Assembly (NCBI GenBank): GCA_030147435.1
Contig: JASKZX010000064.1
Location: forward strand, 1 to 10,573
Source: Savagea sp.
GTDB lineage: Bacteria > Bacillota > Bacilli > Bacillales_A > Planococcaceae
Reading direction: 5' to 3'
DNA: 10,573 nucleotides
In this document: positions 1 through 6,107 of the stretch, in pieces
Layout of the letters: each line of letters starts with the position of its first letter
Position numbering within the stretch: the first letter of the stretch is position 1
Position numbers and translations under genes: made by a program
The notes under the pieces: model-generated
What the model saw: the letters and a program-made list of their open reading frames with translations, nothing else
Told to the model about the DNA's origin: nothing
The model's database searches: none

Positions 1-134
1 GTTAAATTCCAATCGACAGCAAGTGCTGCTATAACGAACGATAAAATTCCGACATCCATCGCATCAAACATCCAAGCGGTGCCGGAAATACCGAGTAATT
101 TCCCTTTCGATAACGGTTGTTGTTTCGTACTCAA
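1..134 (-). CDS. niaP: MFS transporter, NiaP (niacin transporter) type, N-terminal part only
   Basis: This is the first 44 or so codons of a minus-strand gene that runs off the left edge. The translation includes AWMFDAMDVGILSFVIAAL, the first membrane helix of the major facilitator group that holds Bacillus NiaP/YceI and other organic-acid carriers; the Asp in this helix is typical of the group. NiaP brings nicotinate (niacin) into the cell for NAD synthesis. Start choice: an in-frame ATG at 143-141 sits directly against the GGAG ribosome binding site with no spacing, so it is unlikely to be used. A TTG at 134-132 lies nine bases after GGAG and is preferred. The gene has its own promoter (179-207) just after the terminator of the upstream gene. 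The family call is firm. The niacin substrate is inferred from family resemblance and from a possible repressor site at the promoter. Confidence 0.75.
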   Translation of the reverse strand, partial: MSTKQQPLSKGKLLGISGTAWMFDAMDVGILSFVIAALAVDWNL

Positions 135-160
135 TAAACCCATCTCCTACTGTCTTTCTA

Positions 161-177
161 ATTGTCTTGACAGGTAT
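161..177. promoter_or_regulatory. possible operator (NiaR-like) over the start of the niaP-type transcript
   Basis: The core TGTC-TT-GACA (163-172) is a short inverted repeat placed just downstream of the -10 box at 179-184, so it would cover the transcription start. NiaR (YrxA) represses NAD synthesis and niacin uptake genes in Bacillus, and its sites contain TGT/ACA arms of this sort. I recall this only in general form, and the outer parts of the repeat are imperfect, so the assignment is tentative. Confidence 0.3.
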
Positions 178-178
178 C

Positions 179-207
179 AATATACGCTCTTTTTTATGAA
201 ACGTCTA
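179..207 (-). promoter_or_regulatory. SigA-type promoter of the niaP-type gene
   Basis: Read on the minus strand, TAGACG (207-202) and TATATT (184-179) are separated by 17 bases, matching four and five of six consensus positions. The expected transcript start is near 172, giving a leader of about 38 bases before the TTG start. It begins only about eight bases after the upstream gene's terminator. Confidence 0.5.
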
Positions 208-214
208 GTCATAG

Positions 215-248
215 AAAAAAGCTAGCAACTTTTATATCGCTAGCTTTT
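215..248 (-). terminator. intrinsic terminator of the unknown gene at 276-1082
   Basis: A perfect 10-bp stem pairs 239-248 with 217-226 around a 12-base loop. On the minus strand it is followed by six T residues (220-215). It lies 28 bases after the stop codon of the unknown gene and separates it from the niaP-type gene. Confidence 0.85.
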
Positions 249-275
249 ACTCTTTATTTCTATCATTCATAATAA

Positions 276-1082
276 TTATGCTAAAATCCCTCCGGGTAAT
301 GAAATGAGTGTTTCATCTCCCACTTTGGCAATCCATCCTTCAGTTTCTGCACTCATCGGATATGCTTCTACTTTATAATCTCCTACGATAAACCATAATC
401 GCAATGTATCTGTTTCCGCACGAATCGCATCAATCGTTTCATGTAAAAATGCATCATTTAAACGTTCCATCGCCCGACGACTATTGCTTTCGATATCTGA
501 TGAACCGAACACAATTTGCCCACGACGGACAACTCGCCAAGGACATTGTAAACGGATTGAACCTTCTCCTACATTAAAAATAAAATGTCCGGTCCATTCC
601 ATCGACTGAATCTCTTTTCCGACAAGAGATTGCAAACAAGCGGCACTTTCTCGTGTCCAAGCTCGTTTCGCTAAATTTTGCAGCTTATCTAAACGATGTT
701 CAATCTCCTCTGCTTCGACTTCTTCCAAAATGTCACGAAACACTTTTTCAACTTCTGTAAATCCACAGTCTGTCGATAATGTAATGATTTGTTGTAACAC
801 GTCCATCGACGGGCTGTGTAATAACTCTGCATGCAATGTTTGCACTTCCGCACGCATCGCTTCTTCCTCTTCAGGAAAGCGTAAGCCTTCTTCACGCAAT
901 GCGCGATCGAATGCTTCTTGTACTTCTTCAGAATTTAACGGTTGGATTAAATCTAAACATGCGAGCTGGACGATTTCTTCCCCTTCGCTTCCTCGCTCCA
1001 TTTCAGCAATTGCCCAATCTACATAATCTTGCGGTGTACTTTTTCCTGTATACTCTAAAAATGCTAGCCTTTTTAATTTCAT
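276..1082 (-). CDS. conserved-looking hypothetical cytoplasmic protein, possible C-terminal DUF6188-like domain
   Basis: This encodes 268 residues of unknown function with no signal peptide or membrane segment. Residues 1-145 are charged and predicted helical, including YVDWAIAEMERG near residue 20 and several Glu-rich helices. Residues 155-268 look like a separate beta-rich domain starting at LVGKEIQSMEW, with a CPWR motif near residue 180 and GSSDI near 193. This reminds me of the DUF6188 family, and the first half loosely resembles helical proteins annotated as immunity-type. Both are recollections, not demonstrated matches. The ATG at 1082 is chosen because GAGGTGA stands five bases before it; an in-frame GTG at 1091 overlaps that ribosome binding site. 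There is no room for a promoter between the operon terminator (1095-1131) and this site, so expression probably depends on readthrough or on a promoter inside the upstream coding region. It ends at the terminator at 215-248. Confidence 0.8.
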   Translation of the reverse strand: MKLKRLAFLEYTGKSTPQDYVDWAIAEMERGSEGEEIVQLACLDLIQPLNSEEVQEAFDRALREEGLRFPEEEEAMRAEVQTLHAELLHSPSMDVLQQIITLSTDCGFTEVEKVFRDILEEVEAEEIEHRLDKLQNLAKRAWTRESAACLQSLVGKEIQSMEWTGHFIFNVGEGSIRLQCPWRVVRRGQIVFGSSDIESNSRRAMERLNDAFLHETIDAIRAETDTLRLWFIVGDYKVEAYPMSAETEGWIAKVGDETLISLPGGILA

Positions 1083-1094
1083 CCTTCTCACCTC

Positions 1095-1131
1095 AAAAAA
1101 AGCGCTTAGGAAAACGACTTCCTAAACGCTT
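1095..1131 (-). terminator. intrinsic terminator of the siderophore uptake operon
   Basis: A 13-bp stem with one G-T pair joins 1119-1131 to 1100-1112 around a 6-base loop. It is followed on the minus strand by seven T residues (1101-1095). It starts six bases after the stop of the binding-protein gene, and its T tract abuts the GAGGTGA ribosome binding site of the next gene. Confidence 0.9.
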
Positions 1132-1136
1132 CAATA

Positions 1137-2099
1137 TTACTCTAAACCTTCTGCAACTTCATCGACCATAATGTTCATCGATTCTAATCCACCACTTGCA
1201 AGATACCAAACTTCTCCGTCTAAGTAAATCATTTTATCGTTTTTAAACGCGTTTGTTTTCTTCACTAAATCGTTTTCGATCGAATCTTTCACACTTGCTC
1301 CATTACCGATCGCTGCGTCACGGTCGATAATGTATAAAACGTCTGGGTTTGTTTCTAAAATATATTCATACGTAATACTTTGGCCGTGACGTGAGCTTTC
1401 AATTTTATCGTCTGCTGGCGTCACGCCTAATACGTCATGAACGAGACCGAAACGTGAAGCAGGTCCGTATGCACTTACTTTACCTTCTGTTCCGAGAACG
1501 ATTAAACCTTTATCATCTGACGCTTCTGCTTTTTCTTTCACAGAGGCAATTTTTTCTTCTACTTTTGCTAATTCTGCTTTCGCTTCATCTTCTTTACCGA
1601 AAATTTCTGCGATTGTATGGACGTTTGACTCAAATGACTCGAGTGTATTTTCATATTCCATATTTAAATAAATCGTCGGTGCAATTTCTTTAAACTGATC
1701 GTAGAGCTCTGCTTGACGCGCTGAAATAATGATAAGCTCTGGTTTTGCTGCATGAATCGCTTCAAAATCTGGTTCTTTTAAACTTCCGAGGTTTTGATAC
1801 TTTTCATCTTTAAACTGTTTTAAGTAAGCAGGTACAGTCGCCTGTGGAAGTCCAACGATATTCTCTTCTAAACCGAGTGCTGCCATCGTATCTAATGAAC
1901 CGAAGTCAAAGACGACAACATTTTCAGGGTTTTTCTTCACTTCAACTGCTTCATTATCTAACTCATGTGTTACTGAAACAGTTTCTACATTTGTATCTTC
2001 TTTGCCTTCATCTGTTGCGTTTTCTCCCTCGTCATTTCCACATGCGACGAGTACAATCGCGAGTACCGCAACTGCGAGTAATGATAAAAACTTTTTCAT
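1137..2099 (-). CDS. yclQ: siderophore-binding lipoprotein of the ABC importer, YclQ/CeuE type
   Basis: This is the extracellular receptor of the importer: it binds the ferric siderophore and hands it to the permeases. The 320 residues begin with a lysine and hydrophobic signal peptide ending in a lipobox (LVAC, Cys20), so it is lipid-anchored outside the membrane. An acidic linker (21-40) precedes a class III periplasmic-binding-protein fold. Recognisable segments are VVVFDFGSLDT (61-71), GSLKEPDFEAI (105-115), ISARQ (125-129), YGPASRFGLVHDV (211-223), RHGQSI (237-242), IIDRDAA (257-263) and WYLASGGLES (298-307). These are characteristic of Bacillus YclQ, the petrobactin receptor. Arg128, Arg216 and Arg260 fit the arginine triad for catecholate siderophores, and His238 and Tyr299 fit the iron-ligand positions described for Campylobacter CeuE. 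It is the last gene of the operon, 18 bases after the ATPase gene, and ends at a strong terminator. The class is secure; the exact siderophore is inferred. Confidence 0.93.
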   Translation of the reverse strand: MKKFLSLLAVAVLAIVLVACGNDEGENATDEGKEDTNVETVSVTHELDNEAVEVKKNPENVVVFDFGSLDTMAALGLEENIVGLPQATVPAYLKQFKDEKYQNLGSLKEPDFEAIHAAKPELIIISARQAELYDQFKEIAPTIYLNMEYENTLESFESNVHTIAEIFGKEDEAKAELAKVEEKIASVKEKAEASDDKGLIVLGTEGKVSAYGPASRFGLVHDVLGVTPADDKIESSRHGQSITYEYILETNPDVLYIIDRDAAIGNGASVKDSIENDLVKKTNAFKNDKMIYLDGEVWYLASGGLESMNIMVDEVAEGLE

Positions 2100-2117
2100 T
2101 CCTAGTCATCCACCTTT

Positions 2118-2879
2118 TTATGAATTGAAATATACACAGATATTGCAATTGTTCATTCGTTGAATCGGAATATCCATATCGTAAATTTCGCGTAATGCTT
2201 CTGAATTAATAATTTCATCTGTCGGACCGTCACGAACGATTCGTCCATCTTTCAATGCGACGATGCGATCGGAATAGACCGATGCAAAGTTAATGTCGTG
2301 TAAAACGATCACGACCGTTTTCCCGAGATCGTCGACGAGACGGCGTAAAATTTTCATAATTTGAACGGAGTGCTTCATATCTAAATTATTCAGCGGCTCG
2401 TCGAGTAAAATATAATCTGTATCTTGAGCAATGACCATCGCGATAAAAGCACGCTGACGTTGCCCTCCAGATAATTCATCTAAAAATCGATCTTCAATCT
2501 CCATTAAATCCATATATTCCATCGCTTGGTCGACATATTTTTCATCTTCTTTCGTCAAACGTCCTCCTGAATGAGGGAAACGTCCGAACGAAACGAGTTG
2601 ACGAATCGTCAAACGAACGTTCATAAAGTTCGACTGACGTAAAATCGACACCTTTTTTGCAAAATCATTTGACTTCATATCTTTTGCATTTTCATTTTCA
2701 ACAATGACTTCACCTGTATCTGCATCGAGCAGTCGACTTACCATCGAAAGGAGCGTCGACTTACCCGCACCGTTCGGACCGATAAATGATGTAATTTTTT
2801 GAGGATGAATATTCACACTCACATCTTCTACGACCGCTTTTTCACCATAATACTTTGAAATATTTTTCACTTGGATCAT
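2118..2879 (-). CDS. yclP: iron-siderophore ABC transporter ATP-binding protein, YclP type
   Basis: This is the cytoplasmic ATPase that powers siderophore import. All nucleotide-binding elements are present in its 253 residues: Walker A GPNGAGKST (34-42), Q-loop Gln82, signature LSGGQ (136-140), Walker B YILLDE (156-161), D-loop NNLD (164-167) and switch His194 in LHDINFAS. The length and motif spacing match YclP/FepC/FhuC proteins. The ATG at 2879 overlaps the TGA stop of the upstream permease as ATGA, so translation of the two is probably coupled. The C-terminal tail is short and ends NNCNICVYFNS, with two cysteines close together. I do not know this as a family feature. It shares the Fur-controlled promoter at 4849-4876. 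Confidence 0.95.
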   Translation of the reverse strand: MIQVKNISKYYGEKAVVEDVSVNIHPQKITSFIGPNGAGKSTLLSMVSRLLDADTGEVIVENENAKDMKSNDFAKKVSILRQSNFMNVRLTIRQLVSFGRFPHSGGRLTKEDEKYVDQAMEYMDLMEIEDRFLDELSGGQRQRAFIAMVIAQDTDYILLDEPLNNLDMKHSVQIMKILRRLVDDLGKTVVIVLHDINFASVYSDRIVALKDGRIVRDGPTDEIINSEALREIYDMDIPIQRMNNCNICVYFNS

Positions 2880-3826
2880 ACGGATCGACTCTCCTTTAAT
2901 AATAAGTAAATGAAGTAAATTCCACCGATAAAGTTGATGATGACACTTAATGTCGTCGAGAACGTGAATACACGTTCAACGATCCACTGACCACCGACGA
3001 GGGCAACAATACTAAGAAGCCCTGCCCCAACAATCAATACCGAGTGTTTATACGTTTTGAAAAACTCATACGATAAGTTTGCGACAATTAAACCGAAAAA
3101 TGTAATCGGACCAACGAGTGCTGTGGATACAGCAATTAACACAGTGGACAAAATTAACATACGACGTACGAGATGATCGTACGGTACTCCTAAATTAATC
3201 GCGATATCTCGACCGAGTGACAATACATCGAGTTCATTTAAATATTTCCACCCGATGATGAGCGTAATAATAATCATCCCAAACGCCCACCAGACGAGAT
3301 CGCCATTGACGTTATTAAAACTTGCAAACATTTTATCTTGAATGCTCATAAACTCATTCGGATCAATCATTACTTGAAGGAATGTCGTCACACTTGAGAA
3401 AAATGTACCTAAAATAATTCCGACAAGTAATAAGAAATAAATCGGTCGCTTCCCTGATTGGAATAAAAATCGGTAAAGTAAAAGTGCAAATACAACCATT
3501 GCAAGTACCGATAATATGAAATTCCAATGCGGGTTCGCAATCAACATATGCGATGAACCGAGAAAGAATACGAGTACGGTTTGTAAAAGTAAGTACAATG
3601 AATCGAGCCCCATAATGCTCGGTGTTAAAATACGGTTATGCGTAATCGTTTGGAAAATCACTGTCGAATAAGCAATTGCAATCCCTGTCAATGCCATAGC
3701 AGCGACTTTAATTGCTCGACGCGGTAACGCATAATCAAAACTACCATTTAACCCTTGAAACATATAACCAACACTCACTGCAATCGATAGACCAACTAAT
3801 ATGAATAACTTCGTTGAATTACGCAT
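2876..3826 (-). CDS. yclO: iron-siderophore ABC transporter permease, YclO type (FecCD family)
   Basis: This is the second membrane subunit of the importer, paired with the YclN-type permease to form the channel. It has 316 residues with many hydrophobic helices and the FecCD-family segment GPITFFGLIVANL (239-251), which leads to the helix that contacts the ATPase. The ASTRTG-free N terminus keeps the RR pair near residue 36 and TPSIMGLDSLY near 68, both usual in this family. The open frame extends 15 codons upstream to an ATG at 3871. The start at 3826 is preferred because an AGGGGG ribosome binding site lies seven bases before it and the length then agrees with YclO (about 315). It overlaps the end of the upstream permease by eight bases and the ATPase start by four, the pattern of a translationally coupled operon. 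Confidence 0.93.
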   Translation of the reverse strand: MRNSTKLFILVGLSIAVSVGYMFQGLNGSFDYALPRRAIKVAAMALTGIAIAYSTVIFQTITHNRILTPSIMGLDSLYLLLQTVLVFFLGSSHMLIANPHWNFILSVLAMVVFALLLYRFLFQSGKRPIYFLLLVGIILGTFFSSVTTFLQVMIDPNEFMSIQDKMFASFNNVNGDLVWWAFGMIIITLIIGWKYLNELDVLSLGRDIAINLGVPYDHLVRRMLILSTVLIAVSTALVGPITFFGLIVANLSYEFFKTYKHSVLIVGAGLLSIVALVGGQWIVERVFTFSTTLSVIINFIGGIYFIYLLLKESRSV

Positions 3827-4769
3827 ATGCTTTCCCCCTAAATAACAAGTAGAGGAAAATACCGCTTCCAATAACTCCGACCATTAAACTGATCGAAATT
3901 TCATACGGATAAATAATAACGCGGCCTACGATATCACAAGCGAGTAAGAAAGCTGCTCCAAGTAGTGCCGTATGTGGTAAGGTCTTTCCTAAATGATCTC
4001 CGTGGAAAATCGAGACGATGTTTGGAATAATTAATCCTAAAAATGGAATCATCCCGACCGTTAATACGACCGTTGTCGTAATAAGTGCCACGAGTACTAA
4101 ACCGATATTGACGACTTGCTTGTAAGCGATCCCTAAGTTTTTTGCAAACTCTTCGCCCATCCCTGCAACCGTAAATCGGTTTGCAAATAAATAAGCGACT
4201 ACAATGACTGGGATACTGACAAATAACAATTCATAGCGCCCTTGCATGATCATCGAAAAGTCACCTTGTAGCCAAGTCGAAATGTTTTGAATGACGTTCG
4301 CCTTGTAAGCAAAAAAGGTCGTAATCGATGATAAAATACTTCCGAACATTAACCCGACGAGCGGGATAAAGATCGCATCTTTAAACTTAATACGACTCAA
4401 AATTTGCATGAATAAAAATGTTCCTGCGAGTGCGAACACGAAGGCAACCGCCATCTTTTGAAACGTCGTCGCTCCTGCAAAAAGAAGCATCGACACTAAA
4501 ATTCCGAGACGTGTTGCATCAAGCGTTCCGGCAGTCGTCGGTGAAACGAACTTGTTTCGACTCAACTGCTGCATAATGAGACCGGCAATACTCATCCCAG
4601 CTCCAGCTAAAACGATAGCGAGGAGACGCGGTACCCGACTCATTAAAAAGATTTCCATCTCTTCAGATTGCATATTCAATAAGTCTTTCGGTGAAATACT
4701 GCTGACACCGACAAAGAGCGAAAGTACTGATAAAAGAATGACGATAATAAATAGATAACGTTTCTTCAC
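3819..4769 (-). CDS. yclN: iron-siderophore ABC transporter permease, YclN type (FecCD family), first gene of the operon
   Basis: This is the first gene of the operon and encodes a 316-residue integral membrane protein with roughly eight to ten hydrophobic helices. FecCD signatures are visible: SRVPRLL (44-50) followed by GAGMSIAGLIMQ (56-67), FVSPTTAGTLD (74-84), and VGMIPFLGLIIPNIV (238-252), the loop that couples to the ATPase. The length equals that of Bacillus subtilis YclN as I recall it. The start codon is GTG (4769-4767) with GGAG eight bases upstream. The promoter lies about 80 bases upstream and is flanked by two Fur boxes, so iron repression is expected. No second siderophore locus or biosynthetic gene is in the window. 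An iron-siderophore role is firm; petrobactin or another catecholate is inferred from the match to the Ycl system. Confidence 0.93.
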   Translation of the reverse strand: MKKRYLFIIVILLSVLSLFVGVSSISPKDLLNMQSEEMEIFLMSRVPRLLAIVLAGAGMSIAGLIMQQLSRNKFVSPTTAGTLDATRLGILVSMLLFAGATTFQKMAVAFVFALAGTFLFMQILSRIKFKDAIFIPLVGLMFGSILSSITTFFAYKANVIQNISTWLQGDFSMIMQGRYELLFVSIPVIVVAYLFANRFTVAGMGEEFAKNLGIAYKQVVNIGLVLVALITTTVVLTVGMIPFLGLIIPNIVSIFHGDHLGKTLPHTALLGAAFLLACDIVGRVIIYPYEISISLMVGVIGSGIFLYLLFRGKAYA

Positions 4770-4817
4770 TTTGTATTCTCCGATATCGAGTATTACATCT
4801 CCACTTGATAAAACTAT

Positions 4818-4832
4818 TGATAACGATTATCA
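4818..4832. promoter_or_regulatory. Fur box 1, downstream of the operon's transcription start
   Basis: TGATAACGATTATCA matches the Bacillus Fur 7-1-7 consensus (TGATAATNATTATCA) at all but one position, and the palindrome extends one base further on each side. It lies about 10-24 bases after the predicted transcript start, where bound Fur would block RNA polymerase when iron is plentiful. Confidence 0.9.
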
Positions 4833-4848
4833 ACCGGATGCAACTACA

Positions 4849-4876
4849 ATTATATCAGTTCAATAGTTCAAGTCAA
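4849..4876 (-). promoter_or_regulatory. SigA promoter of the siderophore uptake operon
   Basis: On the minus strand TTGACT (4876-4871) and a perfect TATAAT (4854-4849) are 16 bases apart, with TG one base before the -10 (extended -10). Transcription should start near 4842, giving a leader of about 73 bases. Fur boxes lie on both sides, at 4818-4832 and 4885-4899. Confidence 0.85.
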
Positions 4877-4884
4877 CTTTTAAC

Positions 4885-4899
4885 TGAAAATCATTATCA
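4885..4899. promoter_or_regulatory. Fur box 2, just upstream of the -35 box
   Basis: TGAAAATCATTATCA matches the 7-1-7 Fur consensus with one mismatch. Its centre is 67 bases from the centre of Fur box 1, and it lies eight bases upstream of the -35 element of the operon promoter. Confidence 0.85.
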
Positions 4900-4927
4900 T
4901 TTGCAAGAAAAAAGTGAGAAAACTCCT

Positions 4928-4953
4928 AAAATGTTGAGTTCGTCCAACATTTT
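4928..4953. other. AT-rich hairpin, possible weak terminator
   Basis: AAAATGTTG (4928-4936) pairs perfectly with CAACATTTT (4945-4953) around an eight-base loop, and on the plus strand one more T and then pyrimidines follow. It lies between the iron operon promoter and the terminator of the lipoprotein gene. It could act as a second, weak bidirectional stop, but the stem is AT-rich and the T tract is short. Confidence 0.35.
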
Positions 4954-5000
4954 TCCCTCTTTCCCTATTCCTTCATTCTCATTACTCACATTTTCGCCAT

Positions 5001-5032
5001 AAAAAAACGAACAGATGTTGAATCTGTTCGTT
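5001..5032 (-). terminator. intrinsic terminator of the lipoprotein gene
   Basis: An 11-bp stem (5022-5032 with 5006-5016) and a five-base loop are followed by T7 on the minus strand (5007-5001). It starts five bases after the stop codon of the lipoprotein gene at 5038-5898. Confidence 0.9.
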
Positions 5033-5037
5033 CTCAC

Positions 5038-5898
5038 TTATTCTTCTTCTTGTTCTGTTTCTTCTTCTGTCTCTTCTTTTTCAGCTTCTTTTGCTGCTTC
5101 TTCTTTTACTTCATCCGGTACGACAATTTCATCGATTGCATTAAACTCGCTCAATTGCCCTTCTGTATGTTGTGTGATATGCATTTTCGGTGCATCACTT
5201 GAAACGAGTTCGACTTTCATATCTAAATTGTAATGCGTCATTTGAAGTGTCTCTTGATCGACGAAAATTTCTACACGAACGTACTCAGGTTCGATAATAT
5301 CTTTTAAATTCGTCTCTTCTGGATCCACTTGCCCTTGCAAGTTCGCAACGATAATTTGATCCATCACTTCACGCTCATCTTTTTTATCCCCGTTCATCAC
5401 GAGAGAAAATAAATACGTGCCATCTTCTTCTTCTGTAAAGTTAAAGCGCTCTAAAAACTGCTCAAAGAATGATAAATCAATCGATGTATTCACATTCCCT
5501 TTACTTAATAACTCGAGCGTCTCTGGTGGTAAATTGTTATGTTCCCACGCTGTTTCATTGTTACGCACGTAAGCGCCGTCTTCAGTAATGTAACTTTCTT
5601 CTTTCACTGCTTCATCTTCACCGAGACCACTATCAATTTCAAACACCATATGCATCCCGAAAGGTTGACGTACTAATGACACTTCAGAACCTGTACGCAT
5701 TTGCATATCTTCTCGTGCTCCTTCTTCTTTAATGAGCTGATCGATGAAAATATTCGTGTGTACACTTTCGAGTTTCTCTGTATTTTCCATTACTTTGTGG
5801 TAAACTTCGCCTTTTTCGCCGAGGTCTACTTCTTTGTTACAAGCGGCAAGGCTAATCGTTAATACTACTGCCGCTACTACTAATATCCACTTTTTCAT
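5038..5898 (-). CDS. secreted lipoprotein, DUF6612-like, with acidic C-terminal tail
   Basis: This 286-residue protein has a signal peptide (KKW then a hydrophobic stretch) ending in the lipobox SLAAC, with Cys20 as the lipid-modified residue, so it is anchored outside the membrane. The mature part alternates beta-strand-like segments such as DGAYVRNNETAWEHN, VRVEIFVDQETLQMTHYNLDMKVEL and APKMHITQHTEG. This pattern is typical of Bacillus lipoproteins with a LolA/LppX-like half-barrel (DUF6612 by recollection). The function is unknown; such folds often bind lipids or other hydrophobic molecules. After residue 262 the protein ends in a Glu/Lys-rich tail with a nearly pure run of E, T and Q. The ATG at 5898 is preferred over a GTG at 5904, since AGGA is nine bases before it and only three before the GTG. 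It is a single-gene unit with its own promoter (5961-5989) and terminator (5001-5032). Confidence 0.85.
   Translation of the reverse strand: MKKWILVVAAVVLTISLAACNKEVDLGEKGEVYHKVMENTEKLESVHTNIFIDQLIKEEGAREDMQMRTGSEVSLVRQPFGMHMVFEIDSGLGEDEAVKEESYITEDGAYVRNNETAWEHNNLPPETLELLSKGNVNTSIDLSFFEQFLERFNFTEEEDGTYLFSLVMNGDKKDEREVMDQIIVANLQGQVDPEETNLKDIIEPEYVRVEIFVDQETLQMTHYNLDMKVELVSSDAPKMHITQHTEGQLSEFNAIDEIVVPDEVKEEAAKEAEKEETEEETEQEEE
5041..5109. repeat. CTT/GAA-rich low-complexity tract coding for the acidic lipoprotein tail
   Basis: The plus strand is almost entirely C and T, with many CTTCTT units, and encodes the Glu-rich tail on the minus strand. The units are imperfect, so this is compositional bias more than a clean tandem repeat, though slippage could vary the tail length. 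Confidence 0.55.
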
Positions 5899-5912
5899 AG
5901 TCACCGTTCCTT

Positions 5913-5937
5913 TACTTATAAGTACTGTTATCGTAAC
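5913..5937. promoter_or_regulatory. two adjacent small palindromes in the lipoprotein gene's leader
   Basis: TACTTATAAGTA (5913-5924) is a perfect 12-base palindrome, and GTTA-TCG-TAAC (5927-5937) is a second inverted repeat two bases away. Both lie between the predicted transcript start (about 5955) and the ribosome binding site. They could be an operator, but no known regulator is recognised and chance is possible. Confidence 0.3.
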
Positions 5938-5960
5938 GTGTCTTCTTTCATTTGACGAGC

Positions 5961-5989
5961 ATTATACTCACTCATTTTCATTGTAACAA
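5961..5989 (-). promoter_or_regulatory. SigA promoter of the lipoprotein gene
   Basis: On the minus strand TTGTTA (5989-5984) and a perfect TATAAT (5966-5961) are 17 bases apart. The transcript would start near 5955, about 57 bases before the ATG at 5898. Confidence 0.8.
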
Positions 5990-6048
5990 ATTATCATTCT
6001 TTTCGTTTAACGATTCATTCAAAAGGGAAGAGATTTATATCCCACCCC

Positions 6049-6071
6049 TTTCACCTTTCTTTCAGGTGAAA
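6049..6071. other. secondary hairpin beyond the hflX terminator
   Basis: TTTCACCT (6049-6056) pairs perfectly with AGGTGAAA (6064-6071) around a seven-base loop. It begins only one base past the hflX terminator stem. It may be a back-up stop or 3' structure for readthrough transcripts, but no T tract follows it on the minus strand. Confidence 0.35.
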
Positions 6072-6072
6072 C

Positions 6073-6105
6073 AAAAGCGAGATGCCTCGAGCATCTCGCT
6101 TTTTT
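6073..6105 (-). terminator. intrinsic terminator of hflX, likely bidirectional
   Basis: A perfect 13-bp stem (6091-6103 with 6073-6085) encloses a five-base loop, directly after the hflX stop codon. On the minus strand TTTTGTTT follows the GC-rich part of the stem. On the plus strand an uninterrupted T6 follows, so it should also stop rightward transcription. Confidence 0.9.
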
Positions 6106-6107
6106 CA

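Noticed and set aside
3827..3871. Longer N terminus for the YclO-type permease
   Set aside because: The 15 extra residues lie inside the upstream permease gene and lack family character; ATG at 3826 has a strong AGGGGG site and gives the usual length.
5983..5998. Fur box overlapping the lipoprotein promoter (TGATAAT on the minus strand)
   Set aside because: The second half matches at only three of seven positions, so there is no real palindrome.
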